64,000 nt of DNA from the NCBI GenBank assembly GCA_013399695.1, contig VXAU01002500.1, positions 62,001 to 126,000 of the forward strand. Direction: 5' to 3'. Positions 24,766-38,400 of the stretch are shown here, one piece after another. Position 1 is the first letter of the stretch. Each line of letters starts with the position of its first letter. This stretch comes from Formicarius rufipectus. Taxonomy: Eukaryota; Chordata; Aves; Passeriformes; Formicariidae. Both the position numbers and the translations under genes were made by a program. Below the pieces are notes generated by a model. That model was given only the letters and a program-made list of their open reading frames with translations, did no database searches and was not told the origin of the DNA.

Positions 24766-27700
24766 GACTAAGGAGCCTTCTGATTATGAGCAGCAGCATC
24801 CTTCAGTTTAGGTATCTGCTGCATGTAACACCCCACGTTATTTTTATAAATTACTTCTTCATGGATTTTTTACTTTCCATTTTTTTAGTTTTAGACATCC
24901 CTCTGAAGATTTGATTTACAGATTCTAGAGGAACCCTTGTTCTAAATTGAAGGCTGCACAGACAGGTGCTACTGGTATATAAAGTTACCTCCAATCTGGA
25001 GTATCTTGTACATGCACTTGCTTTGAAAAGGTCAAACACTGCTTCTAATCTTCATCCCAAGTGGGCCCCAGTACTATGAAAAGAATTAGCTTGGATCAGA
25101 GACCATAATTCTGGTCTAGCATTACACTGCAGTACTTAAAATAATGTTTTCAGGTTATAAATTCTAAATACAAGAGTGTATTTCAGATGGAAGGTATTAA
25201 GACAATCTTTCAAATAAAGGATGGTATTTATGCAATTAGACCTTTTCAAGCTAAGGAAAAGCTTTGACAGACATAGGCTTTGACCACAGGTTTTGACCGC
25301 ATAGTAGAACAGTTTATACACTCATAAATACTGGTTACTACTATAGATGTGTATTTTTTAAAGATGAAGGACTGACTTTCCCCACAATAGCATCATCAGC
25401 TTTTTACATGCCATAAATGTGCAGAAAGTGACATTTAGCTGTAATTGCAAAACTTCAAAGTACTTCATCGTTTTTGTGAGCTTTTGTGGATAGGTTTTTC
25501 AAGCACTTTAAATGCCTGCAGAGAGAGATCTTGTATGTAGGAAGATGTAAGATGCTTCTTGTCATCCAAGACAATTCTGCTGCCATAAAATGAGGAATAT
25601 AAATTAATCTTGTATATTGCGTTGTAACTGAGGTAATATTGACGCTTGATCCATGAAAGCAGCCTCCTCCTCATCTACTTTGTCTGAAGCAGAATTGGTA
25701 TTTAGAAAGCTCACAATCTTAATTTCACAGGTTTACAGTTGCCTCTAGAGCTGGTTTTAGCTATTTGTTCTAGCTCTACTTGCTGGAAAGGAAGGTGCCC
25801 AGACAATTTTCCTAAGGAAATCGGAATTGTGAGATGAGGGTCATAACTCCACTTAGTCTTCCCAGACATCAGAACACTGTAGAGTCTATTACAAAAACAG
25901 ACATTTGTAGGAAGCCAAATTTATTACAGAATACAGTGATACATGTATGCACATGTATTGCAGGGTAAAAAGAAGTCTTGATGACACAACTTTTGTGTCT
26001 CCTAACATAAGACAATATGAGGACCTCACCAATTTCCATGTTGTTTTTTGTGCATTTAGAGGCCAATCTCAGATGTTCCAAAGAACCAGAGCAACTCAAC
26101 TACATCCACAAAAGCACCTGCAGAAGAAGTGATCCATCTAAGGATGCAACTGAATTCTTGCACATAAGTTCCCACTTTAAATATGGGGTATTCATATGAC
26201 TTTTGGAGAACAATGACACAGATATCTTACCCAGACATTTCTCATCTGGAAAGGGAACATGTTTCTGGCAGAACATGAGCAGCCAGTCTGTATTTCAAGG
26301 ACGCATTTCTGAAGATTACTAAACAACTGCAGTCTCAGAGAGCACCACTTTCCCCTCAAGAACATGGACACCAGCTCTCTCATCAAACATCTTGCTTCTG
26401 TGCTTTTAAAAATTTTCTCTGCGTGTCTAGAAACGCAGCTATTCACCTTTTTGTCTTTTCAAGGGTCATACATATCATCTCTCTATCACAGCATACAGAA
26501 TGAAAAAGCAAAACTCACTATTTTTACTGCCTTCTTTCATACAGTCTGTCTGGATCTTTATGACTCCAGCTACTGGTGATCTCCAGCTCAGAGTTCTGCA
26601 GCCATCAAACAACTGTATAGGAGGCATATGGCTTTACATACATTGCGATCTGCTCTATCATGCAGTACCTAGCAGGAAAAGTGTCATGTCAATTTAGCCT
26701 TATGAACGTAAAACAAGATGCTAGATAACGTTCTTGCAATTGTCCAAAAGGGAACTGATTCCCAAATACTCTCCTTTTCATTTCCCAAAATGTGATTTTT
26801 TTCCCCACAAAGAATGTCCTTCCTGTAGTTTAGACAAATACTGTAGAGTTAACTATAAAAGCAAAAATCAAGTCTCATTTCAAAGACAAAAAGTCATGGA
26901 CCCAGTCCCATAAAAACAGACTATATAAAGAATTTTAGATTAATCTCAGTAAGAGTTGTACATAGATACACAGATCCACAGCACAAAAAACTACAGTCAA
27001 TCAATTGGATGCCAGATGAGGGGAACAATGTTTGAGATTAACCTTGAGCTTTTCATTTCAGAAATAAGTATTGTAACATAATGAAGAGGTTAAAAAAAAA
27101 AAAAGACAGGAAGACATAAATGAAAGAGCATGCTGTGCAGGAGCATAGTGACAAATGGTAATATCAAATCACTGTTAACAACTGGATTTCTCCATCAATC
27201 ACAGCATGCAATGAATACACTTTGATCCATCCACCAAAAATCAGAATGTTTAGGGTTTTTTCTAAACTATCAAGAAAACTTCACAAATAGCATTGAGAAC
27301 ATGGAGAATAATAAAACGAATAGACTATATAATTACAGATCAGTAAGATAAGCTCTCCCTTTGCAGGTTAAATAGGCTATTTAATGTAGTGAAAAGGAAA
27401 GCTGATGAATAAAACAGATTAATAAACTGAAATTTAAGCAACTTTAATTAAGACATCTCAAGAAAACAGTACAGACAACCTCACAACTGCATAAAACAGT
27501 AAGTTGTGAAAAGAAGCATGAGATGAACTATTACTATAGATGCTTAAGAATTAACTAGCTAAAAGACTGATGACACGGTGTAGAAAGAAATTATCTTCTT
27601 ATGCATTCAGTTATCCAGGGAGATTCTTCCTTATCTCAGTGAGCTAAAATAAGCCAAGAGGTAATCATCATCAGATGCTGTCATGATTTCTATACACTTT

Positions 27701-30700
27701 GCTTGGAAATATCTCTAGCACATTTACACTATGCATCCTCCAATAAAATTCCTCCACAAATGTCACTGTGTTTGACAGAGAAGTTGTTTCAGCTGAAAAA
27801 ATAACAGAGTAGCTATTTTTGCACTTACATGAATGGAGTTGCTTAGTTTGAGGACAGGGAGCCCTGCCACTAACTGCACTCCTAGCAGGGCCCAATTATG
27901 CCCCGTTCATAATGTGTTAACCCCTCTGGCTCCTAAGCAGTTTGCTTGTACATTCCATTCCTCCAACTGATTTTGAAAACATTACTTTCGTATTTTATCA
28001 TTTTTACCCTTTACATTTTACCTCTGCATTCTCTATTCACAAAGTTCTTTCACAGAACAGTAAAACACGTAACTCACGGAATGAGAATGAAGGCATTCCG
28101 AATGCTAAAACCCATAGAGACACAGGTCTGATGCTGATTTTTATTCAAGATCTATCTTCAGTGAGGAACTTCACACATGCATCAGTGTGTGTTTTGTTAC
28201 ACAACGACAAGTGCTCTGCATGGACCAAACCCTTATACTGCCACATAAATGTCTACCATTTGATAAGCAATTAAAACAGTTGTGAGAGGAACTGCTCGTG
28301 AATTCTGGTGCATTCAGCAACATACAGCTGCAATACCAACTGGTAATGGATACAGGCAGACAGCTGTGTGTGATGAAACCTAGAGCTGCAAGACAACTGT
28401 AGAGCTGATGATTTTCCCCTCCTTTTTCACTTGAAAAAAAAAACTGATTAGCATAGATTAGTTCTCAAAGGCTGTTTATAATATATATAAAATGAAGGAG
28501 AGAGAGCAAAGAGTTCTCTTACAAGCAAAATTCTAATGGCTTTACTTCTTTAGGGGTCAAAAGCAAGCCAAAGAAAATCAATGTCCATTTGTGTTGCTGA
28601 AGCTGAAACATACAGTTCATTATTCACAACTGCTGAAACAGTCAATCAAAACATCTTGCCATATACAGAAACTAGAAAATGCTATCTTACATAATTTTGA
28701 ATGAAGATATATTTAGAAATATCAAAGCTTTTCAGAAACAACTCTGTAATTAAGAATCAGCATTTCATAGCAAGGCAAATATGAACAGCTATATTATGTG
28801 TTTGAAAAGATTTTTAAAAGATTCCCAAGATCTTAGTATTACACCTGTTGAAATCAGTGACATTTTTACACTAAATTCAATAAAAATAGCAAGAGTCTTT
28901 ACACCAAGAAAGAATCAGAGGGTATGATTACTATGACTCATGAAAGTCTGTCATCTGTACAAGATGAAGAAATTCCCTTTAAGTTTTGACAGAAAGGGGA
29001 AAAAAAGGAATCTCAGAAACAGCGCTCATATTCTTACCTCTTTATGATTAGCTGTAGTTTTTAAAATAAATTTAATACAAGTGGAGGGGGGGAAAGGCAT
29101 GTGTTTTGTTTTATTCAGTCTTTGCTCACACTTAAATCTACACCTATTTGAACAATTTGATCAAAAGCAATATAAAATTTACTTAAAGAGTTATTTCTAA
29201 CATGTTCAACACAAAACCAAATACACTGTACACTACTCAAAAAAACGCACTGAGAATGAACAAAAAATCTAATAAAGCCAAACTTTAGAAAAATCCCATG
29301 ATTAAACTGTTCCTCCTTCGATGTCACCTCAGAAGTTTGAAGTAATTCACATTTCAGAAGTGCTTGATGTCATAAGCTTTAAAAACACACCTTTGAACCA
29401 AAATCTCACCCGATCAAGACAGGAACACTGAAACTTAACAGCAAGTAATAAATACTTCTTAGGAAAAAAATAAGGAATTCAACACCCCTGGGATAAGCTC
29501 CAGATGATAATGACCTCCAGAATAATCAACTGAACCAACAATAAATGGCACTCATGACATTCCTGAAGCCATGGGTTCTTTCACACACTCAAGTATCCAT
29601 TCCAGCACTAAAGCAGGAAAATATCAGTGCTTTTACTTCAATCATATCTCACACAGGAATTTCAGTGGCTGTTGAAAAGCAATCTGTGAGCACAAGTGTG
29701 GGACTTCTGCTCTGCTCCAGGTCTTACTCCACATCAGGAGCATCCACTTCCACCCTCAGGGTAAGTCACACTCAGCTCCAGGCAATGGGGGACCCCCTGC
29801 CTTTCACAGTGGAAGCGTACAGCAGAGCCTTCCATTAACCATCCATGCCTTATCGCTGAGTGGCACAGCAAACTGTGTCCAGCAGTATCATTTATCCATG
29901 GTTTGGTCTCACATGCAAAAACACAATCCCACCCTTTAGAACATTTCTACGTATGTAAGTCAAAACTACTGTTACTCTCACATTAGTATCATAGTGGAGA
30001 ACTTTTATGGTTTTGTCCCAACACTGCCCAAAGTAAACTGGAGAATTAATAAAACTGATCTCATCCAAACACTCTTCTTGATTAGTTTCATTACTTTAAT
30101 AAATTGAAGAGAACAAGTCCCCAGGAAATGACGCAGCCCTTGGCTACTCCAAAACCTCATCACACAAGAGAGTGTTTCACCTCTTTTGGCCAATTCAAGT
30201 GTATTATTTAAGATAAGGCTCATAGTTCCAAACAACAATGACAGCTACATCTTAAGTGTACGGTGGATAAAGGCTTTGTTTGCATATCACATATCATAAG
30301 GAGTAGACACATCATCTACTAAATCAACCTCTCAAGATGGATAATAATTTTTCACTTGGATAATGAAATATATGTGCAAACTTCACTGGTTGTGTCTCCA
30401 CTGCATTCCCTGGTGCTGATAACAGCTGTATCTTGAGGCATGAGCAGTTCTGGTTTTTTAATGTATGTTTTCTCAGGGGATCTTCAACAGGAATGCAGAA
30501 AACATAGATGGGCCACAATGACAGTAACGCTTTTTGACTCTTCCAGTTATAGTAGAGCAAACTCGGGGAAAATATATGTTTGTCTGTGTAATCATGCTGA
30601 GCCAGTGTAACAGATACTACCAAAGGTACAGGTTGTTGCAGCCATCTCATACTGGAATTCAACCCAACCACATTCTCCCTGGAAACCTGAACTGAAAGCA

Positions 30701-33479
30701 CAGCCATGAGAAGGGCTAAGAAACATGATACATTAAATCTGTTTGACGTTTCTTATCATTCAGTACTACACCTTACCTTTTCAACAATGCATGCAAGCAG
30801 ACGTGGTGATGATTACTGGAAAGAAATACCGACAGCTCAGGTACCAGGACCAGTGCTCAAATACAAACATTATCTGAACACTTCAGAGGGAAGGACTAAG
30901 AGCAAACTACAGCTCTTGTTTGTCTTAATATTCAATCTAAGATGAATAAATAAAAATGACACACTCAACTGGGTTAGGTTGACTAGAAAAATCACACTTA
31001 ACTATTGGTGTGTTTAATTTTGCCTACAGTTCTTTCTGTCGGTTCATGAAAGCCATGCCCAATAAGCCAAAAAGTATATCTAAGCAAACATAAAAAAATT
31101 AGGAAAGAAACGTAATTTCTCAGCTTACCCTGAAATTTCTGATTCAAGTCCAAATCTTCTTTAATTAAAGATATTTTCACAGTGTTAAAACAAAAATTCA
31201 TGCTATAAAGTTGAATATACTGTACTTTGGAAATCTCAGATTCAAAAGATACAAGCCAAGTGGGATATAGAATATTAAAGAGGATACTAGAATAGTCTTA
31301 CAGTGAACTGTATGACAGCCACTTCTGAATTCTTAAAATTAAGAACTACACACATTGGGTTATGAACTAGAACTATGCAGAAAGGCTTTCTGACAAGTAC
31401 CAACCAAAACATAAGGAAAACATGTGATGATAAAGAGGTCTGATTAATAACCTAGAAGTGGATGCTTTATATTGTATGTTTAAAGACCTCAAGTCCTCTT
31501 TCTTGTCAAGTTTCTAACAGAAAAAAGAAGCATTAGTTTTTGGGGTTTTTTGTGGGGTTTTTTTCCTATCAGACCTTTCTAAACCTCGGTTCTTCAGCCA
31601 CGACTGAAAACCTGACTGTAAGTGAAAGTCTAGAGCACAATGTTCATTAATTCAGTGATTGGAACTTCATTAGATTATCTCATAGCTATGGGACAAGACA
31701 CTGCAAAAGTCAAATGATACATGATTAAATTATGTTTACTTCCTCTCAAGACAAAGAGAGAGACTAGCATTAGAATAGTTTGAAGGACTAAAAAGAAAAT
31801 GGAGAGCTTTGCAACATGCATCAGAAATGACAGAGCTACATTTTTTGAACTCTGTGTATTTATATAATCAGGCATAAGCACTTACTCATGTTAATCGTGG
31901 AAACCTCAAATGTAAGACATAGCCCAAATGAATTCCCCAGCAGTGCATGTTTCAGTGTTTCATGATCTCCCTTGCACATGCCTAGTGAAAGCCTGCCACT
32001 CTGCAACAGAAGAAGGAATTACTACAATAAAACCAAAGGCAGACTTTGCTAAAAACTGTACTTTTTTCATATAAGACAGAATAAGCTGAGTGTTTGAAGT
32101 AGCAGATAAGTTTGTATCCCACTGTCCAGCAACAGTTATTCTATCTGCGTTTTGCAGCATCTTCAGAGAGTCGGAAATATGAACCACAGGAACACTCTCT
32201 GTAAACTACACTGAAACAAATGACACTGCCCTCTGCCACCTTACCCTCAATAATCTCCATCCACCATTACAGAAAATGATTACTTGTCTTTCAGCTATAA
32301 ACTTGAATTAGTTAAATGTTCACCCTACTGAAATCGCAACATTCTTTAATCATATCATGTCAATATTGTATCTATGAAAAAATGTGCATTTCAGTGCATA
32401 AGAAGATTTCTTGCTGCTGACAAATCCAAGTGCATTAACCTGGGAAGCCTTGAGATTGCCCCACACTCCCACACACTCCTTTCACTAGAGATCTCACTAA
32501 TTAGAAAATGAAATACCCAAAACTTAACAGATATTTCATGCACACTGGTATTTCTGCAGGAACATGTTTCTAACACTGCAACTTATCCTTTCATCACCAT
32601 TAGCAAGTTATTTCCTACATCTATACCACGCCTTGCTGAAACTACCACTGTCACTGGAACTGACAGCTCCCTGTGAAACAACAGAGCTTAGTTATAAATC
32701 TGTGTAAATACTTTTATTTTGTGCTGCTTTCATGTTAAAACACAACATGCATCAAGGTCACTGTAGCAGATTTCAGTTTTCAGGCTCATATAGAAGACAT
32801 TGAGGAAACCAATATGGGCAAACTTAATTAAACACTGTCTAAAGTTCTGCCTTCTCCCAAACCTGCCCAGAACTCACATCTCTATTCCCTGCATTTCAGA
32901 GACAGGTGTTTAATAGATATGGGTGGGCAGGCAGGCAGTTTAGCTTATATGTTATCACTGCAGAAAGGTGAACAGAATTCATTCTTTGCAATGTGACAGG
33001 TCTGCTCTGAGATCTCTGAGTTCTCAGCTGGAGATTACAGCCCCTTGGGCCTCCTCCTTTCAGGTGGAGTTCCTCTGAGAGTAGAAATAGTCCCCTGCCT
33101 GCAACCTGTCCTCCATACTTTGAAATCAATTACAGTCAACTTTTTGTTTTGTGGCAATGTCAAGTATAGCAATAAATATCCACAGGCTGAAAGTAAGCAA
33201 ACAAAAAAGGCTGGACAAACCATAACCTCACAGCAAGAGCACCTCAGAGGAAATCACCAGGCAGGGCACAAAAAAGTTAAAGGCATAAAAATCAAATCTA
33301 GGTTCACTATCTGAATTTGTGAGTATGAAAGGCTCACACGCCTCCTACCTCTCTCCCACAAGAAGCCCTAATGGAAAGCAATTAAGAAACCCCTACAATT
33401 TGGTTATAGCTCAGCACAAAGGAAAAACCATTTGATACTAATGCTCGTAAGAAGGCATCATCTCTTAGAGTTGCAGAAG
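24766..33479. other. AT-rich non-coding DNA with weak exon-like signals
   Basis: No gene is recognised. One + strand interval at about 29661-29760 has an acceptor-like TATCTCACACAG and a strong donor (CTCAGG followed by GTAAGTC). It lies in a 97-codon open frame starting at 29545, without a recognisable motif. A minus-strand donor (TTCAGG followed by GTAAGC) near 31131 has only weak acceptors. A T/G run of the form TTTTTGGGG occurs at about 31537-31563. Composition begins to rise towards the CpG island after about 33.0 kb. Confidence 0.45.
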
Positions 33480-34229
33480 TGGGAAGCGTTGGGACACGGA
33501 GCTTCCTGACCATCTATGCGCCGGAGCACCGCACCACCGGGATGCCCGCGGCAGGCTCCGGCGGAGTTGGAGCGGGGCTTCCCGGCAATCCCGGCCACCA
33601 ACCCCCCGCACCTCAAGCCCTCAGAACTGCCGCTGGCGCCGCCGACCATCGTGCCACCAAACCGGGTGCGTGAGACCAGCAGCTGCCAAAAAAAAAGTCA
33701 CTCGAGACAAAGAGAACGCAGCGGAAAAGCAGCAGAAAAGGAGCGCTCACTTGCCTGTACAGCACCACCGGACGACCTCCTCGCAGCTGGTGAAACGCTG
33801 TGCTGCTCGTCCTCCTCCCACCGCTCCGCGCTATTTCCAAAATAATTCCACCGGGCGCCGGCACATCCCCGGGCTCAGCCGAGGAGCGCAGGGAGCCCGG
33901 CCGCCTCGCCCCCTCGCCCGGTGCCCATGGTGCCAGCCACAGCCCCGGTAACTCGCGATCCTTCCCGCCGGTGCTACCTCGGGGCGGGCCGCCGGCTAAC
34001 ACGGCATCATCGCACCCCAGCCCCAATCGCCGCCTCCGGCTCCAACTCCGCCGCCGCGCCGAGGGGGGAGCGTGGGGCTCCCCGCGCCCTTCCCGGAGAC
34101 GAAGCGGGGGCGCCGGGCGGAGGAGTGCGGGCAGGCAGCGCCGCCCCTCCGCGGCGGCGAGCGGCCAGGCGAGGCGCGGAGAGGGGAGGCGAGGAGGCGC
34201 GGTGAAGTGAGGCGAGGCGGCGCGGCGCC

Positions 34230-34361
34230 GCCACCGCGGCCGCAGCCAGGCGCGGCNCCCGCTGCCGGCGCCACCGGATCCGGTGACGCTCAGCCCTCCC
34301 CCGGAGAGGGGCGAGCGAGCGAGCGGCCAGGCTGGGCGCCGCTTGCGACCGCCGCGGGAGG
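34230..34361 (+). other. Candidate non-coding first exon ending in a donor inside the CpG island
   Basis: GGGAGG followed by GTAAGC places a good donor after 34361 in the most CpG-dense part of the island. The start coordinate is nominal because no transcription start can be read from the sequence. With no initiation codon in strong context close by, this would be a 5'-UTR exon with a long first intron. Confidence 0.35.
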
Positions 34362-34418
34362 GTAAGCCAGGACCCTCGAGGGAGCGCAGCTCGTCCCACC
34401 GCGGCGGCCGGCGGGGCC

Positions 34419-34650
34419 ATGGCCGAGGCCGGGAGGTCGCTGCCCCTGCCCGGCCCACGGAGCTGCCGGGCGGCGGCGGTGTTCCCCCGGGTCGGGGGAT
34501 TGCCCGGAGCCCGCGGAGCTCTCCCTGGTCCTGGGGAGCTGCGGCTGTCCGTTCGCCCCGTGCCCCGGCGGGAAAGTTATCTGGCCCCCTCCCGCCTCAG
34601 TGAGCCTCCGCTGCTGCTCGGCTGCCTCGGGTGCCGTTTCTCCCGGCTGT
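34419..34650 (+). CDS. Candidate first coding exon (77 codons plus one base), unassigned
   Basis: GGGGCCATGG at 34413-34422 gives an optimal initiation context. The frame (MAEAGRSLPLPGPRSCRAAA and onward) stays open to a good donor, TGT followed by GTGAGT at 34651, which would split a codon after its first base. If unspliced, it stops at 34662-34664 after 81 residues. The peptide is Pro/Arg/Leu/Gly-rich, as expected of any open frame through a CpG island, and matches no family I know. It could be a real N-terminal exon, or untranslated leader of the same transcript. The alternative donor at 34361 would remove it altogether. Confidence 0.2.
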
Positions 34651-35480
34651 GTGAGTGGGTCTAGGTTGGCCGCTCGTCAGAGGGAACGTACATCGACCCC
34701 CGTGTTGGGAAGAAATTTGGTGCCAGTTCTATGACTTTGCCAGGTTGGCTTGGCGCGGCAGCGGCTCTGCCTTCTCCCCGCCCCGTCTCCCAGCTACCAA
34801 CCCGGGATACGGCTCCGCGGCCGCCACGTCGCACCGGAGAACATCCAGCCCCGCTCTGTCGGGCTGTCTCGGACAAGGAGGAAGCCCAGAGGGAGCAAAG
34901 GGGTGAGGGACAAGCTCCCTTGTGTCTCCCTAAAGCCCTGCGTGGTCCTCGCCCTCTTGGTCCCCACGTCCGTGCTTCCAGCAGCGCACTCGGCGCCTCG
35001 CTGGAGATCACCCGCAGACGTTACCCTCCCCGTCGGACAGCGCTGCAATGACATGGAATAACGCAGTTATGAGTCACTTACACACGCACATCCATATATA
35101 TAATACTTATATATGTATGTATATGTATGAACACACCTCCCATACGCACAGGCGGCCGCCGCGGGGGAGCCGCATCTCCCGCCGCAAGGCATCGACCTGC
35201 CCCCGCTAAGGCAGAGAGGCAGGAGGAGGATTAAAGAGGAAAACGGAGCAAGAGGGAGCGCAGGGGGAACCACCACCGGAGCCGCTTCTAAGCAACCCAC
35301 TCCCCGCGGCAGGTGCCGAGCTCGGCCGCAGCGGGCGCTGCGGGGAGCTGCGGGCAGGGGAATCCCGAGGGTGCTGCGGCCGCGCCTGCTTGGTGTGGGG
35401 GAGAGCCAGCCCGTCGGGAGGCTTTTGCTAAACGGGATAGCCGGAGCAGCCGTGGCCTCATCCGCATGTTCTAGGGCCTC

Positions 35481-38400
35481 TTCCAGCTCTTGGAAATGTT
35501 TTTCTTCAGTTAAGATGAGAATGTTGGGACGAATGCTCACAATTAAAGTCCGGTAAAAGGAGGTTGAATTTTGCTTTTTCTGTAGCTCCTCCAATAGCCC
35601 TTTCCCTGTTAACTGGTTTAGATTTCTTGTAATAAAAAGTAATTTTAACAGTCATCTTATAGTTAAGGGCTCTTCTTGAATCAAGCTTTTGCAAATAAAA
35701 ATATTTCTGTTCCTTATGAGCTCCTTTTTTAAATACTACCTTCAATAATGTGCAGTGAGCCATTGAGGGGGAAAAGTACTTTAAAAGAGCTTCATGCAGG
35801 TTAAATGCAAAGATAATAAAGTTGTCTTGAAGAATAGCATTAACTGTTGATAAATGCATAAGAATATGCAGGGATAGATTTTGTGCCCAACTGTACAGAT
35901 TTGTACTTCAGTTCTCATCTCTAGATACAGATCTTTATTGTTCCCTGTTTCTTGATACTATACAGAGTTTTTCATAGCTACAAGCTAGCTGTGGTTCTAC
36001 TGAAAGATTGAGTGGTTTGAACTGTCAGTTTTCCTGACAAGACTGAAAAAAAATAAATTATTACAACTATCTATATAGTAGGACTGGGATAATTGAAATA
36101 CATGTCTTAAAATTGAAGTAAGTCAAATGTAATGAACCAAAAACTAATCAAAGTAAAAGACAGAAGTGAAGTGGAACTGTAAACCTCTTTGCTCATGCTC
36201 TGCTGAGAAAATCAACACTAGAGAGCATTTTTAAAATAAAGTGAAAACAAAGAAATGATCTTTCAACCACTCTGTCTAGGGCCAGTGCCACACTCAAATT
36301 CCAACAGGGACAACCTGCTCTGTTTTGTGTATTGAAGCTACCTTCACATACCTCAAAACAGGATGTAGATTAATTAGTACATAGCGTGTTCCCCCATCAT
36401 AGGAAGATCTGATAACTTTTTGTTTGATGATGAAGGGTAGGATAGCTTAAGCAAGAAAGTTTCATTTCACAAGAGGAAGCTGGTACTTTTTAATGCATGA
36501 TCTTTCAAACTATTTCTACATTTATTAGAATATGTAAATATTACATGCTTCATTGTCATTAAGAATATGTTGGAGATGAACTTTACCAAACCAGGTGAAA
36601 AAATGTGTAGTATTTTTAATAATTATCAAGTACACAATTGGGTGAAATAAGTATGACTGCAGGTTTAACACACAATTGGAAGGTTACATTTGTGTTGTGT
36701 TTTTTTCAGGCAACACAACTACAACATAAGATTCTTACATAGACAGATATCAGATAAACTTAAGATGTACTCAAGAATATGAAGCAACATTTAAAGTCAG
36801 AGTGGGTGAGCTAGAATTGTTTTTGTGTAGTATGGGGAATGTTAATTAAGAAATTCCATAAATGAGCTGAGGGTAGATTGGCTTCTGGTTTAGATTCTGC
36901 AGTGTCAGCAGCCTGGCACCACTCAAGCCACCAACAAGAATGGAGTGACAAAGGAGGAACAGGATTAAAAATGGAAGAAATAGACTAAACACCAAGACAA
37001 AATGGCATTGTTTAAAAAATATGAGAATGAAAGAATGCCACCCAACAAGCAAGCGACATCCTTTGTAAAATTGTATTGACTGTCTATCTGCAAAAAGTCA
37101 TTTGTCTTTTTTTCCCTTAGCAAAATTACTACACCACCCAATCTATTTTTTTTCCTACTGAAAGTATATCTCACTTTGATTGTGGGCAGGGATTCTGACA
37201 TTTGGCAGCTAAATGCTGGGGCGTATGTCTGTCACACATAAGCTACACTGTGAAAATGTTGGGAAATAAAGAGCAGAGAACCTAAGGCTTGAAAAAGTGC
37301 ACAGGAAAAGAAAATACCAGTAGTACTGGAAAAATTAGATTAATATATAGGAAAGATGCTAAGATGCTTTGGGAAATATAGGGGAGAGCGTTTTTATCCA
37401 GCATCACTGCAACATTGGATTTTTTTTTCATGTAGTAGGTCCCATCACCTCTGGGAACACATCATGGCTGATGTGTTATTAATTGACTCTGTGAGAACAG
37501 ACAATCTATTTTCAATATCCACTTTTGGAAAAGATAACAGTCAGAGTCACAAATGTAACACCCTCAAGGACAAGTGTCACACATTTTATACTAAGTAGTT
37601 CAGAAGGTCATCTGTAAGCACACTGGTACTTCCTATGTTGAGGTACAAATGAGGAGCACATTCCCAATTTCTGATTACATTGTTTTGTTTTTAATTTGAT
37701 TTCACAGCCTTGTAATAATTCACACAAGCATGTCCAGAAAAGTCTATGAATATATTCCCTCATTTCCCCACAATAAGTCTAAACTAAGCTACACAAAAAT
37801 GCTCCATTTACCAGTTTCTGGCACCCTTATATAAAATAATGTGTCATTTGTCACCATGGGTTATAATCTGAAAATCTGACTGGGAAAATGATGGAGACCA
37901 AAATAGCCTTTTACAGTCTGTAGGTGGTAAAAAAAAATCTGCAGCTATGTTCCATAATATTCCTTGTTGCCTTGTGATTTGTTTCTCAAGAGCTCTTGTC
38001 AATCGGTTTAAAACTCTCACTCACATAGACCCAAAGAGAGACATGGGTGTTTGTTCAAACTGGAACCAAATATGCTTATATGTTAAAATCCCTCTTTTAA
38101 CATGTAAACAAGATATTAGCAATTCCATAAATTCTACATGAATTTTTACTTTGAAATTCTGGCCTTTTCAAATCTTATTAAAGCTTGGAGAGCTTAAACC
38201 CATATACATTGAATCCAAGTAGCAGAGAATCTCAAGGAAGTGAAACACTGAAATTCATAGTTTTAATTTTGTTCTTTAATCCCAAATTTTACACACAGCC
38301 TCTACATCATGTTTAGCTGTTATTATTATGGTAGTCTATAATTGGATTGCATCTCATTAATGGGTATTTTTAACTTACAATTGTAACAAAGGATTTTAAG

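Larger units (their letters stand above)
33480..35480. promoter_or_regulatory. CpG island promoter (about 2 kb)
   Basis: Composition jumps from AT-rich flanks to very GC-rich, CpG-dense sequence, peaking at about 33.8-34.7 kb. It holds canonical GC boxes (GGGGCGGGCC at 33981-33990 and CCCCGCCCC at 34776-34784), GAGGCG-type short repeats at about 34165-34230, and no TATA box in the core. Good splice donors on + occur after 34361 and after 34650. On minus, a GTAAGT donor lies near 35080 and a GC-AG-type donor (ACAG followed by GCAAGT) near 33755. The island could therefore be bidirectional. One unresolved base lies at 34257. The gene it serves could not be identified because no recognisable coding exon accompanies it. 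Confidence 0.9.

Noticed and set aside
27861..27891. GCCCTGC / GCAGGGC hairpin
   Set aside because: A 7-bp stem with a 17-base loop and no U tract or RNA-gene context is within chance expectation.
29038..29052. 14-nt microexon on the minus strand (donor GTAAGAA)
   Set aside because: The donor is good, but the interval is too short and the acceptor is poor. No flanking exons were found.
33613..34458. 281-codon minus-strand open frame in the CpG island
   Set aside because: It is Arg/Pro/Ala/Gly-rich, crosses an unresolved base, overlaps open frames in other phases on both strands and shows no domain. GC-rich islands lack stop codons by composition.
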